Source of the DNA: Herbaspirillum sp. YR522
Lineage (GTDB): Bacteria; Pseudomonadota; Gammaproteobacteria; Burkholderiales; Burkholderiaceae_D
Assembly (NCBI RefSeq): GCF_000282575.1
Contig: NZ_AKJA01000104.1
Span: forward strand, 1 to 64,000
Direction of reading: 5' to 3'
DNA length: 64,000 nt
In this document: piece after piece, positions 47,405 through 60,317 of the stretch
Position numbering within the stretch: position 1 is the first letter of the stretch
Layout of the letters: every line of letters starts with the position of its first letter
Notes under the pieces: model-generated
Told to the model about the DNA's origin: nothing
Databases searched by the model: none
The model's input: the letters and a program-made list of their open reading frames with translations, nothing else
Made by a program: the position numbers and the translations under genes

Positions 47405-48667
47405 TTGGAATCCGTACCCTTATGGGTGCTGCTGACTGCACTCTTCGTCCTGATCCTGCTCTCGGCGTTCTTTTCGATGACCGAGACAGCGCTGATGGCG
47501 GCCAACCGCCACCGCTTGCGTCATCTCGCCAAGCAAGGCAGCCGACGCGCCATCACCATCCTGTGGCTGCTGGACCGTACTGACCGCCTGCTGTCGCTGG
47601 TGCTGATCGCCAACACCGCCATCAATGCCTTGGCCACGGCGCTGGTGACGGCCATCGCCATCGCCGCATTCGGCAACCACCAGCGCGTCATCACCGCCGC
47701 CACCGCCTGCGTGGCGGGGCTGCTGATCATCTTTGCCGAGATCGTGCCCAAGGTGATCGGTGCCACCTATCCGGAACGCATCTCGCTGTTTACCGGACTG
47801 GTGCTCAAACCCCTGATGCGCCTGGCCAAGCCGCTGATCTGGTTCGTCAACATCTTCGTCTCGGGCGTGCTCAAGGTGCTGCGCGTGAAGGTCGGCGCGC
47901 GCGCCGCCGAGCAACGGATCTCACCCGAGGAACTGCGCTCCATCGTGCTCGAGGGCGGCAGTTTCATCCCGCAGAAGCACAAGAGCATCCTGCTCAACCT
48001 GTTCGACCTGAAGAATATCTCGGTGGAAGACGTCATGACGCCGCGCGCCCAGGTCGAGGCCCTGAACCTGGATACGCCGATCAGCGAGATCCTGCACCAG
48101 CTCGCCACCTGCTACCACAACAAGCTGCCGGTGTTCGAAGGCGAGATCAACCAGGTCGCCGGCATCCTGCATGTGCGCCGGGCCATCTCGCTGTTCAACC
48201 ACGAGCACGATCTCACCCACGACGACATCCGCGCGCTGCTGGCCGCGCCTTACTATGTGCCGGTCGATACCGATGTCTTCACCCAGTTGGCCTACTTCCA
48301 GGAAAACCACGAGCGCCTGGGCATCGTGGTCGACGAATACGGCGAGGTGCAGGGGCTGGTCACGCTGGAGGACATCATCGAGGAAATGATCGGTGAATTC
48401 ACCACTTCGTCGCCCGGCAGCTCGGAAGGTTTCGCCTGGGATGCCGACCGTACCTGCCTGCTCGAAGGCAGCACCACGCTGCGCGATATCAACAAGCGGC
48501 TGGGCCTGCAGTTTCCGCTGGACGGCCCCAAGACCCTCAATGGCATGCTGCTGGAATACCTGCAGGACATCCCCGAGGCCAACGTGGCCATGAAGATCGC
48601 CGGCTGCGTCATCGAGATCGTGCAGGTGCAGAACCAGTCGATCCGCATGGTCAAGCTGATCGGATAA
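47405..48667 (+). CDS. HlyC/CorC-family CNNM/CBS transporter-like protein
   Basis: A 420-residue membrane protein. An N-terminal DUF21 domain (about 1-150) has four hydrophobic segments, beginning LLTALFVLILLSAFFSMTETAL. A pair of CBS domains (about 205-340; VMTPRAQVEAL, IVVDEYGEVQGLVTLEDIIEE) and a C-terminal CorC_HlyC domain follow. The family is linked to Mg2+/Co2+ resistance or export. A TTG start is used, as no in-frame ATG gives a full DUF21 domain. Its place before pilB is the usual one. Confidence 0.9.
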   Translation: MESVPLWVLLTALFVLILLSAFFSMTETALMAANRHRLRHLAKQGSRRAITILWLLDRTDRLLSLVLIANTAINALATALVTAIAIAAFGNHQRVITAATACVAGLLIIFAEIVPKVIGATYPERISLFTGLVLKPLMRLAKPLIWFVNIFVSGVLKVLRVKVGARAAEQRISPEELRSIVLEGGSFIPQKHKSILLNLFDLKNISVEDVMTPRAQVEALNLDTPISEILHQLATCYHNKLPVFEGEINQVAGILHVRRAISLFNHEHDLTHDDIRALLAAPYYVPVDTDVFTQLAYFQENHERLGIVVDEYGEVQGLVTLEDIIEEMIGEFTTSSPGSSEGFAWDADRTCLLEGSTTLRDINKRLGLQFPLDGPKTLNGMLLEYLQDIPEANVAMKIAGCVIEIVQVQNQSIRMVKLIG

Positions 48668-48694
48668 ATTCGAGTCGGGTCCGCAATTGCCGTG

Positions 48695-49972
48695 ATGGCG
48701 TGCCGTCGCGCGCCGTACCCCCTGCCGATATGGGAGACTGCCCGGCGTCTTCCTTGTCGACAGGCCAATCCCTTGGACAGTCCCTCCCCGCCCCCCCGCG
48801 GCGACCATCGCGACGATGCCCCGGTCGTGCACCTGCTGCACAAGCTGCTGGCCGATGCCGTCGCCCTGGGCGCCTCCGACGTGCATATCGAGCCGTTCGA
48901 GCATGTCTGCCGCGTGCGCTTGCGCATCGATGGCGTGCTGCACGAAATGCCGCCGCCACCGCTGTCGCTCAAGACCAAGCTTTCGGCCCGCATCAAGATC
49001 CTGGCGCAACTCGACATTGCCGAGCGGCGTCTGCCGCAGGACGGCAAGATGCGGGTCACCCTCGACCACGGTCGGAGGGTCGACCTGCGCGTGTCGACCC
49101 TGCCCACCCAGTTCGGCGAGAAGGTGGTGCTGCGTGTGCTCGACGGCGCGCCCGCTGCGCTGGCCGTCGACCAGCTGGGCTATGAACCGGCGCAACAAAA
49201 AGCGCTGCTGCAGGCCATCCGCAAGCCGCATGGCCTGGTGCTGATGACCGGCCCCACCGGTTCCGGCAAGACCGTCTCGCTGTACGCCTGCCTGCAATTG
49301 CTGAACCGGCCCGGGGTCAATATCGCCACCGCCGAGGACCCGGTCGAGATCAACCTGCCAGGGGTCAACCAGGTCAGCATCAACGAGCGCGCCGGGCTCG
49401 ACTTTGCCGCCGCGCTGCGTGCCTTCCTGCGCCAGGACCCCGACGTCCTGATGGTGGGCGAGATCCGTGACCTCGACACCGCCGACATTGCGGTGAAGGC
49501 ATCGCAGACCGGCCACCTGGTGCTGTCGACCCTGCATACCAACGACGCGCCGGCCACGCTCACGCGCCTGCTCAACATGGGGATCCCGGCCTTCAACATC
49601 GCCTCGTCGGTCACCCTGATCGTGGCGCAACGGCTGGTGCGCAAGCTGTGCGACTGTCGCCAGCCATTGACGCTGGCGCCCGAGTTGCTGCACCGGGCCG
49701 GCTTCTGCGAGGCCGACACGGCGGCCGGGCCGACCCTGTTCAAGCCACGCGGTTGCAGCCAGTGCAACCAGAGCGGCTATCGGGGCCGTACCGGCCTGTA
49801 CCAGGTCATGCCGATCAGCCCCGGCATCGAGCAACTGATCCTGGCCAACGCCAGCGCCCAGGACCTGGCCCGCCAGGCGCGCGGCGAAGGCATCATCGAC
49901 CTGCGCCGCGCCGGGTTGCTCAAGGTATTGCGAGGCCAGACCAGCCTGAGGGAAGTCCTTGCCTGCACCTGA
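48695..49972 (+). CDS. pilB: Type IV pilus assembly ATPase PilB, short form without N-terminal domain
   Basis: Hexameric secretion ATPase that powers pilus extension. Present are the N2-like part (DAVALGASDVHIEPFE), Walker A GPTGSGKT, the Asp and His boxes (ATAEDPVEI, LSTLHTND), Walker B MVGEIRD and the zinc cysteines (CDC...CSQC). About 425 residues are encoded against roughly 570 for a usual PilB; the N-terminal MshEN-type domain is absent. The upstream gene ends at 48667, so there is no room for it. The start is uncertain: ATG 48695 has no clear ribosome binding site, and a TTG at 48773 is possible. Confidence 0.88.
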   Translation: MACRRAPYPLPIWETARRLPCRQANPLDSPSPPPRGDHRDDAPVVHLLHKLLADAVALGASDVHIEPFEHVCRVRLRIDGVLHEMPPPPLSLKTKLSARIKILAQLDIAERRLPQDGKMRVTLDHGRRVDLRVSTLPTQFGEKVVLRVLDGAPAALAVDQLGYEPAQQKALLQAIRKPHGLVLMTGPTGSGKTVSLYACLQLLNRPGVNIATAEDPVEINLPGVNQVSINERAGLDFAAALRAFLRQDPDVLMVGEIRDLDTADIAVKASQTGHLVLSTLHTNDAPATLTRLLNMGIPAFNIASSVTLIVAQRLVRKLCDCRQPLTLAPELLHRAGFCEADTAAGPTLFKPRGCSQCNQSGYRGRTGLYQVMPISPGIEQLILANASAQDLARQARGEGIIDLRRAGLLKVLRGQTSLREVLACT

Positions 49973-51230
49973 ACCCACACCTGCCCCGTCGACCTCCTCG
50001 GCCGCACGCCAGCGGCCGTTCGAGTGGGAGGGACTCGATCGCCAAGGGCTGCCGCAACGCGGCACCATCCTGGCGCACGACGTGGCGCTGGCGCGCGCCG
50101 CACTGCGCCGCCAAGGCTTGCGCGTGGCGCGTATCGGCGCCGCCGGCACCCGCGGCGGCGCTGCGGCGACGACGCGCCGGGCCACCGGGCGCGCTCGCGG
50201 CCGGATCAGCGACAAGCAGGTGGCGGCCTTCTTGCGCCAGCTGGCCACCATGTTGCAGGCGGGCTTGCCGTTGCTGCAGGCGCTCGACATCGCCACCGAC
50301 GACGGCAGGGGCGAGATGGCGCCGTTGCTGCAGGCAATACGCGCCGACGTCGCCGCCGGCGAAAGCCTGCATGCAGCCCTGGCGCGCCACCCGCGCCAGT
50401 TCGAACCGCTGGTATGCAACCTGGTGCGGGCAGCCGAACTGGCCGGCATGCTCGACAGCATGCTCGATCGTATCGCCCTGTATCGCGAGAAGTCGTTGGC
50501 GCTGCGCGGCAAGATCCGGGCCGCGCTGGCCTATCCGTGCGCAGTGCTGGCCGCGGCAATGGTGGTGACGGTGGTGATCATGCTGTGGGTGGTGCCCTCG
50601 TTCGAAGAGATGTTTCGCAATTTCGGCGCCGAGCTGCCGTGGCCGACCCGGGTGGTGGTGACCCTTTCGCGCGGCCTGGCACGCCATTGGCTGCCGCTGC
50701 TGGGCGCGCTGGTGCTGGCCGGCGTCGGCGCCAGGTTGCTGTTGCGACGCCCCGGCGTGCGCCAGGCCTGGCAACGCGCCAGCCTGTCGCTGCCGCTGGC
50801 CGGCGGCCTGCTGCGGCGGGCCGCCATCGCCCGCTGGAGCCGTACCTTCGGCACCCTCTTCGGCGCCGGTATCGTGGTGGTGGATGCGCTGGAGAGCGCC
50901 GCCGGCAGCGCCGGCAACATCGTCTTTGCCGAAGCCAGCCTCGCCATGCGCCGAGCCGTCGGCCACGGCACCACCCTGCATGCTGCCATGCGCGACAGTG
51001 GCGTGTTTCCGGAGATGACGGTTCAGATGGTGGCCGTGGGCGAGCAATCGGGTGCGCTCGATGCCATGCTGGCACGCGTGGCCGAGCTGGCCGAGCGCGA
51101 GGTCGACGATGCCGTCAATGCGCTCACCAGTCTGATGGAACCGATTATCATGGCGGTTTTGGGCATATTGATCGGCGGCCTGGTCGTGGCCATGTACCTG
51201 CCGATATTCAATATGGGGTCGGTGCTCTAG
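49959..51230 (+). CDS. pilC: Type IV pilus inner-membrane platform protein
   Basis: A 423-residue PilC/GspF protein with two GspF domains (around 90-215 and 295-415; ISDKQVAAFLRQLATMLQAGLPLLQAL and RWSRTFGTLFGAGIVVVDAL) and three main membrane segments. The start is a TTG overlapping pilB by 14 nt, preceded by GAGGGAAG; no nearby ATG fits. It is coupled to pilB and followed by pilD. Confidence 0.93.
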   Translation: MPAPEPTPAPSTSSAARQRPFEWEGLDRQGLPQRGTILAHDVALARAALRRQGLRVARIGAAGTRGGAAATTRRATGRARGRISDKQVAAFLRQLATMLQAGLPLLQALDIATDDGRGEMAPLLQAIRADVAAGESLHAALARHPRQFEPLVCNLVRAAELAGMLDSMLDRIALYREKSLALRGKIRAALAYPCAVLAAAMVVTVVIMLWVVPSFEEMFRNFGAELPWPTRVVVTLSRGLARHWLPLLGALVLAGVGARLLLRRPGVRQAWQRASLSLPLAGGLLRRAAIARWSRTFGTLFGAGIVVVDALESAAGSAGNIVFAEASLAMRRAVGHGTTLHAAMRDSGVFPEMTVQMVAVGEQSGALDAMLARVAELAEREVDDAVNALTSLMEPIIMAVLGILIGGLVVAMYLPIFNMGSVL

Positions 51231-51246
51231 AGCGGGTCTAACAACA

Positions 51247-52122
51247 ATGTCTTACTTCGATGCGGCCGGCGCCGCCGGCAACCCCGTCATCACGCTGCTG
51301 GCAGCGCTGCTGGGCCTGGCGGTGGGCAGCTTCCTCAATGTGGTGATCCACCGCTTGCCGCGCATGATGCTGCGCGAGAGCGCCAATTTCTTCGCCGCCG
51401 AGCGTGGCGAGGCACTCCCGCATGCCGATCGCTACAACCTGATGCTGCCGCGCTCGGCCTGCCCCCATTGCGGCACCGCCATCGCCGCCCGGCACAATGT
51501 GCCGGTGCTGGGATGGCTCTGGTTGCGCGGCCGTTGCCATGCCTGCGGCGCCGCCATCGGCCTGCGCTATCCGGCCGTCGAAGTGATCACGGCTACCCTG
51601 TTCGCGGTGGCGGCGTGGCGCTTCGGCGCCGCCCAGCAGGGGCTGGCGATCATGCTGTGCTGCGCCTTCCTGGTGGCGCTGGCGTTCATCGATGCAGACA
51701 CCATGCTGCTGCCCGACGACTTGACCCTGCCGCTGATGTGGCTGGGCTTGCTGCTCAACCTCAACCATTACCTGGCACCGCTGCACGACGCCGTGGTGGG
51801 CGCGGCGGCCGGCTATGTCGCGCTGTGGCTCATCTACTGGGGCTTCAAGCTGGCCACCGGCAAGGAAGGCATGGGGTATGGCGACTTCAAGCTGATGGCA
51901 GCGCTGGGCGCATGGCTGGGCTGGCAGGCGCTGCCCTTTGTGCTGCTGTCGGCCTCGGCGCTGGGGGCCATCGTCGGTATCGCGCTGGTATTGCTGCGCC
52001 GCCAGGAACGCGACCAACCGATTCCGTTCGGCCCCTACCTGGCCGTGGCGGGCATCATGGCCCTGCTGTTCGGGGCCAACTGGCTTTCATTCGGTTTCTA
52101 CGACTATCGGTATCTTCCATGA
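51247..52122 (+). CDS. pilD: Prepilin peptidase / N-methyltransferase
   Basis: A 291-residue bifunctional aspartyl protease that cleaves and N-methylates type IV prepilins. The N-terminal zinc motif has CPHC (about 74-77) and CHAC (about 98-101). The catalytic aspartates lie in [11 protein letters not shown] and GYGDFKLMA. About eight membrane segments are present. It overlaps coaE by 4 nt. Confidence 0.96.
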   Translation: MSYFDAAGAAGNPVITLLAALLGLAVGSFLNVVIHRLPRMMLRESANFFAAERGEALPHADRYNLMLPRSACPHCGTAIAARHNVPVLGWLWLRGRCHACGAAIGLRYPAVEVITATLFAVAAWRFGAAQQGLAIMLCCAFLVALAFIDADTMLLPDDLTLPLMWLGLLLNLNHYLAPLHDAVVGAAAGYVALWLIYWGFKLATGKEGMGYGDFKLMAALGAWLGWQALPFVLLSASALGAIVGIALVLLRRQERDQPIPFGPYLAVAGIMALLFGANWLSFGFYDYRYLP

Positions 52123-52751
52123 CTTCCTCGACGCAGCGTTTCTCGGTCGGATTGACCGGCGGCATCGGCAGCGGCAAGACCACGGTCGCCAACCTGCTGG
52201 GTGAACTGGGCGCGGCGCTGGTCGATACCGACGCCATCGCCCACCAGCTGACGGCACCGGGCGGGCTAGCGATCGCGGCCATCGCACAGCAGTTCGGTGC
52301 CGAGTTCATCGACGCCCGGGGCGCCATGGACCGCGCCCGCATGCGCAACCATGTGTTCGGCAACCCGCTGGCACGTCACCGGCTCGAAGCCATCCTGCAT
52401 CCGCTCATCGGTAGCGAGACCATCAGCGCCGCCGAGCGCGCCGACGGCCACTACCTGGTCTTCGTGGTGCCGCTGCTGGTCGAATCCGGCAACTGGGTCG
52501 GGCGTACCTCGCGCATCCTGGTGGTCGACTGCGACGAAGAAATCCAGGTCGCCCGGGTAATGGCGCGCAACGGCCTGGCCCGCCACGAGGTCGAGGCGAT
52601 CATGGCGGCCCAGGCCAGTCGCGCGGCGCGCCTGGCGGTGGCCGACGACGTCGTCGAGAACAATGGCAGCGCCGCGCAATTGATACCGCACGTACAGGCA
52701 TTGCATGCCAGCTATCTGGCATTGGCTCGGCAGGCCGCCATTCAATTGTAA
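52119..52751 (+). CDS. coaE: Dephospho-CoA kinase
   Basis: Last step of coenzyme A synthesis, ATP-dependent 3'-phosphorylation of dephospho-CoA. It has 210 residues, with P-loop [24 protein letters not shown] and VVPLLVESG. Its ATG overlaps the pilD stop, the common pilBCD-coaE arrangement. Confidence 0.96.
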   Translation: MTSSTQRFSVGLTGGIGSGKTTVANLLGELGAALVDTDAIAHQLTAPGGLAIAAIAQQFGAEFIDARGAMDRARMRNHVFGNPLARHRLEAILHPLIGSETISAAERADGHYLVFVVPLLVESGNWVGRTSRILVVDCDEEIQVARVMARNGLARHEVEAIMAAQASRAARLAVADDVVENNGSAAQLIPHVQALHASYLALARQAAIQL

Positions 52752-52846
52752 TTTTCCTCTGCATGGGTCAGAATCACACACAACGTCGCCGGTAGTGCGC
52801 GACATGCCGCCACCGTGTCCGGTTCAACCAATAAAGGGATCATGCT

Positions 52847-53602
52847 TTGATCGTCTACGAATACCCTTTCAATGAGCGTATTCGCACGCTGTTGCGACTG
52901 GAAGACCTGTACGAGAAGTTCGTCTTCTTCTTGCACCAGGAAAGCCCGCATCAGCATCACATCGCCCTTTCGACCATCTTCGAAATGCTGGAAGTGGCCG
53001 GACGTGCCGACCTCAAGTCGGACCTGCTGCAAGAACTCGAACGGCAAAAGCAGATCCTGCTGGCCTACCAGACCAACCCCAATGTCGAGCCCGAGATGCT
53101 CAATGCGATCCTGGCCGAGGTCGACCAGGCCAGCACCGCCCTGGCCGCAGCCCAGGGCAAGACCGGGCAGAACATCCGCGACAACGAATGGCTCATGAGC
53201 ATCCGCGGGCGCACCATCATCCCCGGCGGGGCCTGCGAATTCGATTTGCCGGCCTACTATGCCTGGCAACAACATTCCTTCGAACGCCGCTTCACCGACA
53301 TCTCGACCTGGTTCGCGCCGCTGGCGGCCTTGTTCGATGCCATCTCGATCGTTCTGCGCCTGCTGCGCGAATCGGGGCATGCGGTCAAGATCAATGCCGA
53401 AGGCGGTAGTTATCAACAGATGCTGCAAGGCAAGGTGTACCAGATGCTGCGTTTGTCACTCGACATCGAGCTGGGCGCGATCCCCGAGATCTCGGCCAAC
53501 AAATACATGCTGTGGGTGCGCTTCACCCAGCAGGATGGTGAACCCAAGCCCCGTTCGTTCGACGGCGAAGTGCCGTTCGAACTGGCGCTGTGCGGTTTCT
53601 GA
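52847..53602 (+). CDS. zapD: Cell division protein ZapD
   Basis: A 251-residue FtsZ-associated protein that cross-links FtsZ filaments. Family features are the N terminus [24 protein letters not shown] and the central [13 protein letters not shown] region. A TTG start follows an AAGGGAT Shine-Dalgarno; the ATG just upstream is out of frame. The neighbours coaE and yacG are the usual ones. Confidence 0.95.
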   Translation: MIVYEYPFNERIRTLLRLEDLYEKFVFFLHQESPHQHHIALSTIFEMLEVAGRADLKSDLLQELERQKQILLAYQTNPNVEPEMLNAILAEVDQASTALAAAQGKTGQNIRDNEWLMSIRGRTIIPGGACEFDLPAYYAWQQHSFERRFTDISTWFAPLAALFDAISIVLRLLRESGHAVKINAEGGSYQQMLQGKVYQMLRLSLDIELGAIPEISANKYMLWVRFTQQDGEPKPRSFDGEVPFELALCGF

Positions 53603-53612
53603 GGGGGCCATC

Positions 53613-53798
53613 ATGACTGCTGTCGTCGACTGCCCTACCTGTGGCGCCAAGGTGCAATGGATCGAAAAGAACAAGTTCCGCCCGTTTTGCTCGGAACGCT
53701 GCAAACAGATCGACCTGGGGGCCTGGGCCGAGGAAAAATACGCCATTCCCGCAGTGAACCTGCCGCAGGCCGACGACGAGGATCAGCCGCTGCAATAG
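53613..53798 (+). CDS. yacG: DNA gyrase inhibitor YacG (small zinc protein)
   Basis: A 61-residue protein with one zinc site built from CPTC near the N terminus and [19 protein letters not shown]. YacG is known to bind GyrB and inhibit gyrase. It lies 10 bp after zapD and ends at a terminator. Confidence 0.94.
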   Translation: MTAVVDCPTCGAKVQWIEKNKFRPFCSERCKQIDLGAWAEEKYAIPAVNLPQADDEDQPLQ

Positions 53799-53825
53799 CA
53801 ACGGCATGGCATCATCGACGCGCAT

Positions 53826-53853
53826 GAAAAAAAGCCGCATCGCGCGGCTTTTT
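53826..53853. terminator. Bidirectional terminator after yacG
   Basis: AAAGCCGC and GCGGCTTT pair around a 5-nt loop with A/T runs on both sides. It serves yacG on the plus strand and the MutT-type gene, ending at 53882, on the minus strand. Confidence 0.92.
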
Positions 53854-53881
53854 CGCTTGAATGGCACTCAATCGGGCTCGA

Positions 53882-54301
53882 TCACATCCGATCCTCGCCG
53901 TAGCGCAGGCGATCCAGCCATTCGATCAACGGGATGGTCGCCGGCAGCAGCGGTTCGACCCCGACCGAGCCCTGCCAGGCAAAGGCCTGGCCTTCCAGGC
54001 CCTGCGGTTGGCCGCGCCATTGGCGGCTGATGAAGAAATGCAATCGCACATGGGCGTGCGGATAGACGTGCTCGACCCCGCACCAGGGCTCGCCGTCGAT
54101 GACCTCCAGCCCCAGTTCTTCCTTCAGCTCGCGCTGCAAGGCCGCGAAGATCGTCTCGCCGGCTTCGACCTTGCCACCCGGGAACTCCCAATAGCCCGCA
54201 TAGGGCTTGCCCGCCGGGCGCTGGCCCAGCAACACGTCGCCATTGGGCTGCATCAGGATGCCGACGGCGACGTCGATCGGCGCCTGCCTGAGTTCGCCCA
54301 T
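53882..54301 (-). CDS. Nudix hydrolase, MutT-like (8-oxo-dGTP diphosphatase family)
   Basis: A 139-residue Nudix protein. The box runs GGKVEAGETIF to REL-KEELGL, preceded by YAGYWEFPGG as in MutT. A role in cleansing 8-oxo-dGTP from the nucleotide pool is likely. Its ATG overlaps the stop of the ATPase gene upstream by one base (TGATG), so the two are coupled. Confidence 0.9.
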   Translation of the reverse strand: MGELRQAPIDVAVGILMQPNGDVLLGQRPAGKPYAGYWEFPGGKVEAGETIFAALQRELKEELGLEVIDGEPWCGVEHVYPHAHVRLHFFISRQWRGQPQGLEGQAFAWQGSVGVEPLLPATIPLIEWLDRLRYGEDRM

Positions 54302-55176
54302 CAGGGCTGCGCCCGGCCGGCGTAGTCGCGCGCGAACTGCCACGCCACGCGCCCCGAACGTGAGCTGCGCTGCAAGGCCCAGCGCAGGGCATCGCCACGC
54401 GCGGCCTCGACCTGGGCGTCGGTGCAACCGAAATGACGCAGCCAGTGCGCCACGATGTCGAGGAAGTCGTCCTGCTTGAACGGGTAGAAAGTGACCCACA
54501 GCCCGAAGCGCTCCGACAGCGAGATCTTTTCCTCGACGGTCTCGCCAGGATGCAGGTCGCCGTCTTCGGTATGGGTATAGGTGCTGTTGTCGGACAGGCG
54601 CTCGGGCATCAGGTGGCGGCGGTTGGACGTGGCATAGATCAGCACGTTGTCGGATTGCGCCGCGATGCTGCCATCGAGCGCCACCTTCAATGCCTTGTAG
54701 CCGCTTTCGCCTTCTTCGAAGGACAGGTCGTCGCAGAACACGATGAAGCGCTCGGGCCGGGCCGACACCAGTTCAACGATATCCTGCAGGTCATGCAGGT
54801 CGTCCTTGTCGACTTCGATCAGGCGCAGGCCGCGATCGGCATACTGGTTCAGGCAAGCCTTGATCAGCGACGACTTGCCGGTGCCGCGGGCGCCGGTCAG
54901 CAACACGTTGTTGGCCGGGCGCCCGTCGACGAACTGGCGCGTGTTCTGGTCGATCTGCTCCTTCTGCGGGCCGATGTTATGCAGGTCGGACAAGCCGATC
55001 TTCGAGATCTGCCCCACCGATTGCAGGTAGCCGGCGCGCTGGCCGGACGCACCGCGCCAGCGGAAGGCGACCCCGGCGTTCCAGTCCGGCTCGCGGCCGG
55101 CGGCATTGGGCAGGATGGCTTCGACCCGCGCCAGCAAGGCTTCGGCACGCAGCAGGAATTGATCTAACTGGTTCAT
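54301..55176 (-). CDS. AAA+ ATPase of the DUF815 family
   Basis: A 291-residue ATPase with Walker A LLTGARGTGKSS, Walker B FIVFCDDLSFEEGE and sensor segment IYATSNRRHL. This is the DUF815 family, whose function is unknown. The start at 55176 gives MNQLDQFLL, 5 bp after argJ; the frame runs on upstream inside argJ without family character. A cluster with argJ and MutT is typical of Burkholderiales. Confidence 0.9.
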   Translation of the reverse strand: MNQLDQFLLRAEALLARVEAILPNAAGREPDWNAGVAFRWRGASGQRAGYLQSVGQISKIGLSDLHNIGPQKEQIDQNTRQFVDGRPANNVLLTGARGTGKSSLIKACLNQYADRGLRLIEVDKDDLHDLQDIVELVSARPERFIVFCDDLSFEEGESGYKALKVALDGSIAAQSDNVLIYATSNRRHLMPERLSDNSTYTHTEDGDLHPGETVEEKISLSERFGLWVTFYPFKQDDFLDIVAHWLRHFGCTDAQVEAARGDALRWALQRSSRSGRVAWQFARDYAGRAQP

Positions 55177-55181
55177 GGCGT

Positions 55182-56417
55182 TCAGGACCTGTAGTCGGCG
55201 TTGATGGTGACGTAGTCGTGCGACAGGTCGCAGGTCCAGATGGAAGCGCGCGCCTCGCCACGCGCCAGCTTCACCCGCACCACGATCTCCGACTTCTGCA
55301 TGACGCGCTGGCCATCCTCCTCGCGGTAGTCGGGGTTGCGTCCGCCATCCTTGGCGACCCACACATCGTCCAGGTACAGGTTGAGCCGCGACACGTCGAG
55401 GTCGTCCACGCCGGCATAGCCGATGGCGGCCAGGATCCGGCCCAGGTTCGGGTCGGACGCGAAGAAGGCGGTCTTGACCAGCGGCGAGTGGCCGATCGAG
55501 TAGGCGATCTGGCGGCATTCCTCGACGCTGCGGCCACCTTCCACGGCCACTTCGATGAACTTGGTGGCGCCTTCGCCATCGCGCACGATCTGGTGCGCCA
55601 GCTGTTGCGACAGCGCCGTGACGGCGGCCGCCAGTTGCCGGTATTCGGCGCTATCGGCGCTGCTGATGTCGAGTTCGCCGGCGCCGGTGGCCACCAGGAT
55701 GAAGGAATCGTTGGTGGAGGTATCGCCGTCGATGGTGATGCAGTTGAACGATTGGTCCGCGGCGTCCTTGACCAGCTGGTTCAGCAGCGCCTGCGGCAGC
55801 TTGGCGTCGAACGCCAGGAAACCCAGCATGGTCGCCATGTTGGGCTTGATCATGCCGGCCCCCTTGCTGATACCGGTCATCACCACCTGCTTGCCGCCGA
55901 TGGTCAGCGTGCGCGACGCCGCCTTGGGCTGGGTGTCGGTGGTCATGATGGCTTCGGCGGCATTGAACCAGTTGTCGGCCTTGAGGTTGGCGATGGCCTG
56001 GGGCAGCCCGGCGACGATGCGCTCGACCGGCAGCGGCTCGAGGATCACCCCGGTGGAGAACGGCAGGATCTGGGCCGCATCCACGCCCAGCAGGCCGGCC
56101 AGGGCGTCGCAGGTGGCATTGGCGCGGGCCAGGCCTTCTTCGCCGGTGCCGGCGTTGGCATTGCCGGTATTGATCACCAGCGCCCGGATGGGCTTGTCGG
56201 CGGCCAGCTGTTCGAGGTGGGCCTTGCATACCTGTACCGGCGCGGCACAGAAACGGTTCTTGGTAAATACGCCGGCCACCGTGGCCGTGGGTGCCAGCTT
56301 GAGCACCAGCAGGTCCTTGCGATTGGCCTTGCGCACGCCCGCCTCGGCATGGCCGAGTTCGATGCCGGCGACGGCTTTGAGGTCGGAAGAAACGGGGATC
56401 GGCGAATTGACGGCCAT
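55182..56417 (-). CDS. argJ: Bifunctional ornithine acetyltransferase / N-acetylglutamate synthase
   Basis: A 411-residue enzyme of the cyclic arginine pathway that moves the acetyl group from N-acetylornithine to glutamate. It self-cleaves before the nucleophile threonine, here T196 in [19 protein letters not shown] and NTGNANAGTG are further hallmarks. Confidence 0.96.
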   Translation of the reverse strand: MAVNSPIPVSSDLKAVAGIELGHAEAGVRKANRKDLLVLKLAPTATVAGVFTKNRFCAAPVQVCKAHLEQLAADKPIRALVINTGNANAGTGEEGLARANATCDALAGLLGVDAAQILPFSTGVILEPLPVERIVAGLPQAIANLKADNWFNAAEAIMTTDTQPKAASRTLTIGGKQVVMTGISKGAGMIKPNMATMLGFLAFDAKLPQALLNQLVKDAADQSFNCITIDGDTSTNDSFILVATGAGELDISSADSAEYRQLAAAVTALSQQLAHQIVRDGEGATKFIEVAVEGGRSVEECRQIAYSIGHSPLVKTAFFASDPNLGRILAAIGYAGVDDLDVSRLNLYLDDVWVAKDGGRNPDYREEDGQRVMQKSEIVVRVKLARGEARASIWTCDLSHDYVTINADYRS

Positions 56418-56494
56418 GGCATGCTTTCAGCAAAAAATCGAAGCGCCTATTTTAAACACTTTCGATCTCATGCTGATGACAAAGCCCACCGGCT

Positions 56495-57280
56495 TCACGG
56501 CAACAGGTTCTTGACCACCACCAGCCAGGGCCGCTGCGCGAACGGTAGCGCACGCCCCTGGGGGTCGACCGCGATCAGCGACTCGGACACCGAATTGAAG
56601 ACATTGCCGCCGATGACGCCGGCCCAGCCCTCGTCGGCATGCACTTCGACCACCAGGTCGCAGTGCCCGGCCAGCCCCGGCCGTATGTCTTCCAGCGTGG
56701 TGGCGGCATTGTCGCCGCGCGGGGCGCACACCAGGTCGCCCTCGCCGAGCGGCTCGCTGGCGGCGGGACGCAACACGAACTGCGGTGCCGGGCGGGCCTG
56801 GCGAGCGCGCAGGAAGCTCAGATAGTTGAAATGGGTCTCGCTGGGGGCGAAGTCCTGCGGCGCCACGTTGGTCGACACCATCAGCCACGAGATGAACGCG
56901 GCCGACCAGGGCTGGTCGCAATCGGCGCCGCTCAGGTTGCGGCCGACGGCGTGCCAGTATTGGCCCACCCGCGACACCGCCTCGCCTTCGTCTTCCAGCA
57001 GGCCCAGGCGGGGCGAGCTGAAGGGCTCATGGCGCATGTCGATCTGCTGGTTGCCGAAGAAGTCCCATTCGGCCCGCGCCGCGGCCACCAGCGCCGCCCG
57101 GGTCGGGGCGGCGGTGCTGATGGCCACTGGCGGCACCGCCGTCATGGTCACGGGGGGCGCCGCCGGCGTGGGCACGACATAGCCGGGATCGCCCGGCTGC
57201 CACTGCGGCAACGGCTGGGATGCGCAGCCTGCCAGCAGCATTGCGGCGGCCAGCAGCGGCAGGTAACGGTGTGGGTGCAT
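56495..57280 (-). CDS. DUF2272 lipoprotein
   Basis: A 261-residue protein with a lipoprotein signal (LLAAAMLLAGCAS, lipidation at C19) and a Pro/Ala-rich linker. A DUF2272 domain of unknown function follows from about residue 60, with CDQPWSAAFISWLM, FAPSETHFNYL and GEGDLVCAPR. The Cys/His pattern and PWSAAF segment recall NlpC/P60-like amidases, so a cell-wall role is possible. Confidence 0.8.
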   Translation of the reverse strand: MHPHRYLPLLAAAMLLAGCASQPLPQWQPGDPGYVVPTPAAPPVTMTAVPPVAISTAAPTRAALVAAARAEWDFFGNQQIDMRHEPFSSPRLGLLEDEGEAVSRVGQYWHAVGRNLSGADCDQPWSAAFISWLMVSTNVAPQDFAPSETHFNYLSFLRARQARPAPQFVLRPAASEPLGEGDLVCAPRGDNAATTLEDIRPGLAGHCDLVVEVHADEGWAGVIGGNVFNSVSESLIAVDPQGRALPFAQRPWLVVVKNLLP

Positions 57281-57295
57281 GGTGTCCTCGAAAAA

Positions 57296-57326
57296 AAACC
57301 GTTCACCAGGTCCTGGTGAACGGTTT
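57296..57326 (-). terminator. Terminator of secA
   Basis: A perfect 15-bp stem with a single-base centre (arms AAACCGTTCACCAGG and CCTGGTGAACGGTTT), followed on the minus strand by a T-run, 35 bp past the secA stop codon. Confidence 0.93.
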
Positions 57327-57361
57327 GCGTGATCCCGGCGCGGGCCGATCCTGGCGTCGGA

Positions 57362-60118
<2,757 letters not shown>

Positions 60119-60317
60119 GCTTGGATTCTATAAAAGAGCCGAAAAGGATACCGGCCGCAGGCGCTTTGGCACGCCCGGCGTGGAAAGGCCAATAATAAAC
60201 CGCCGATTTTAGCACGCGCGCACGACTGGGCGCCGCACTACACCCGGCTGTAGATCGGGACCGATCGCAAAGATTCAATACGCGCCGATGGTGCCGGAAG
60301 ATGTCGGCCTGGCAATC

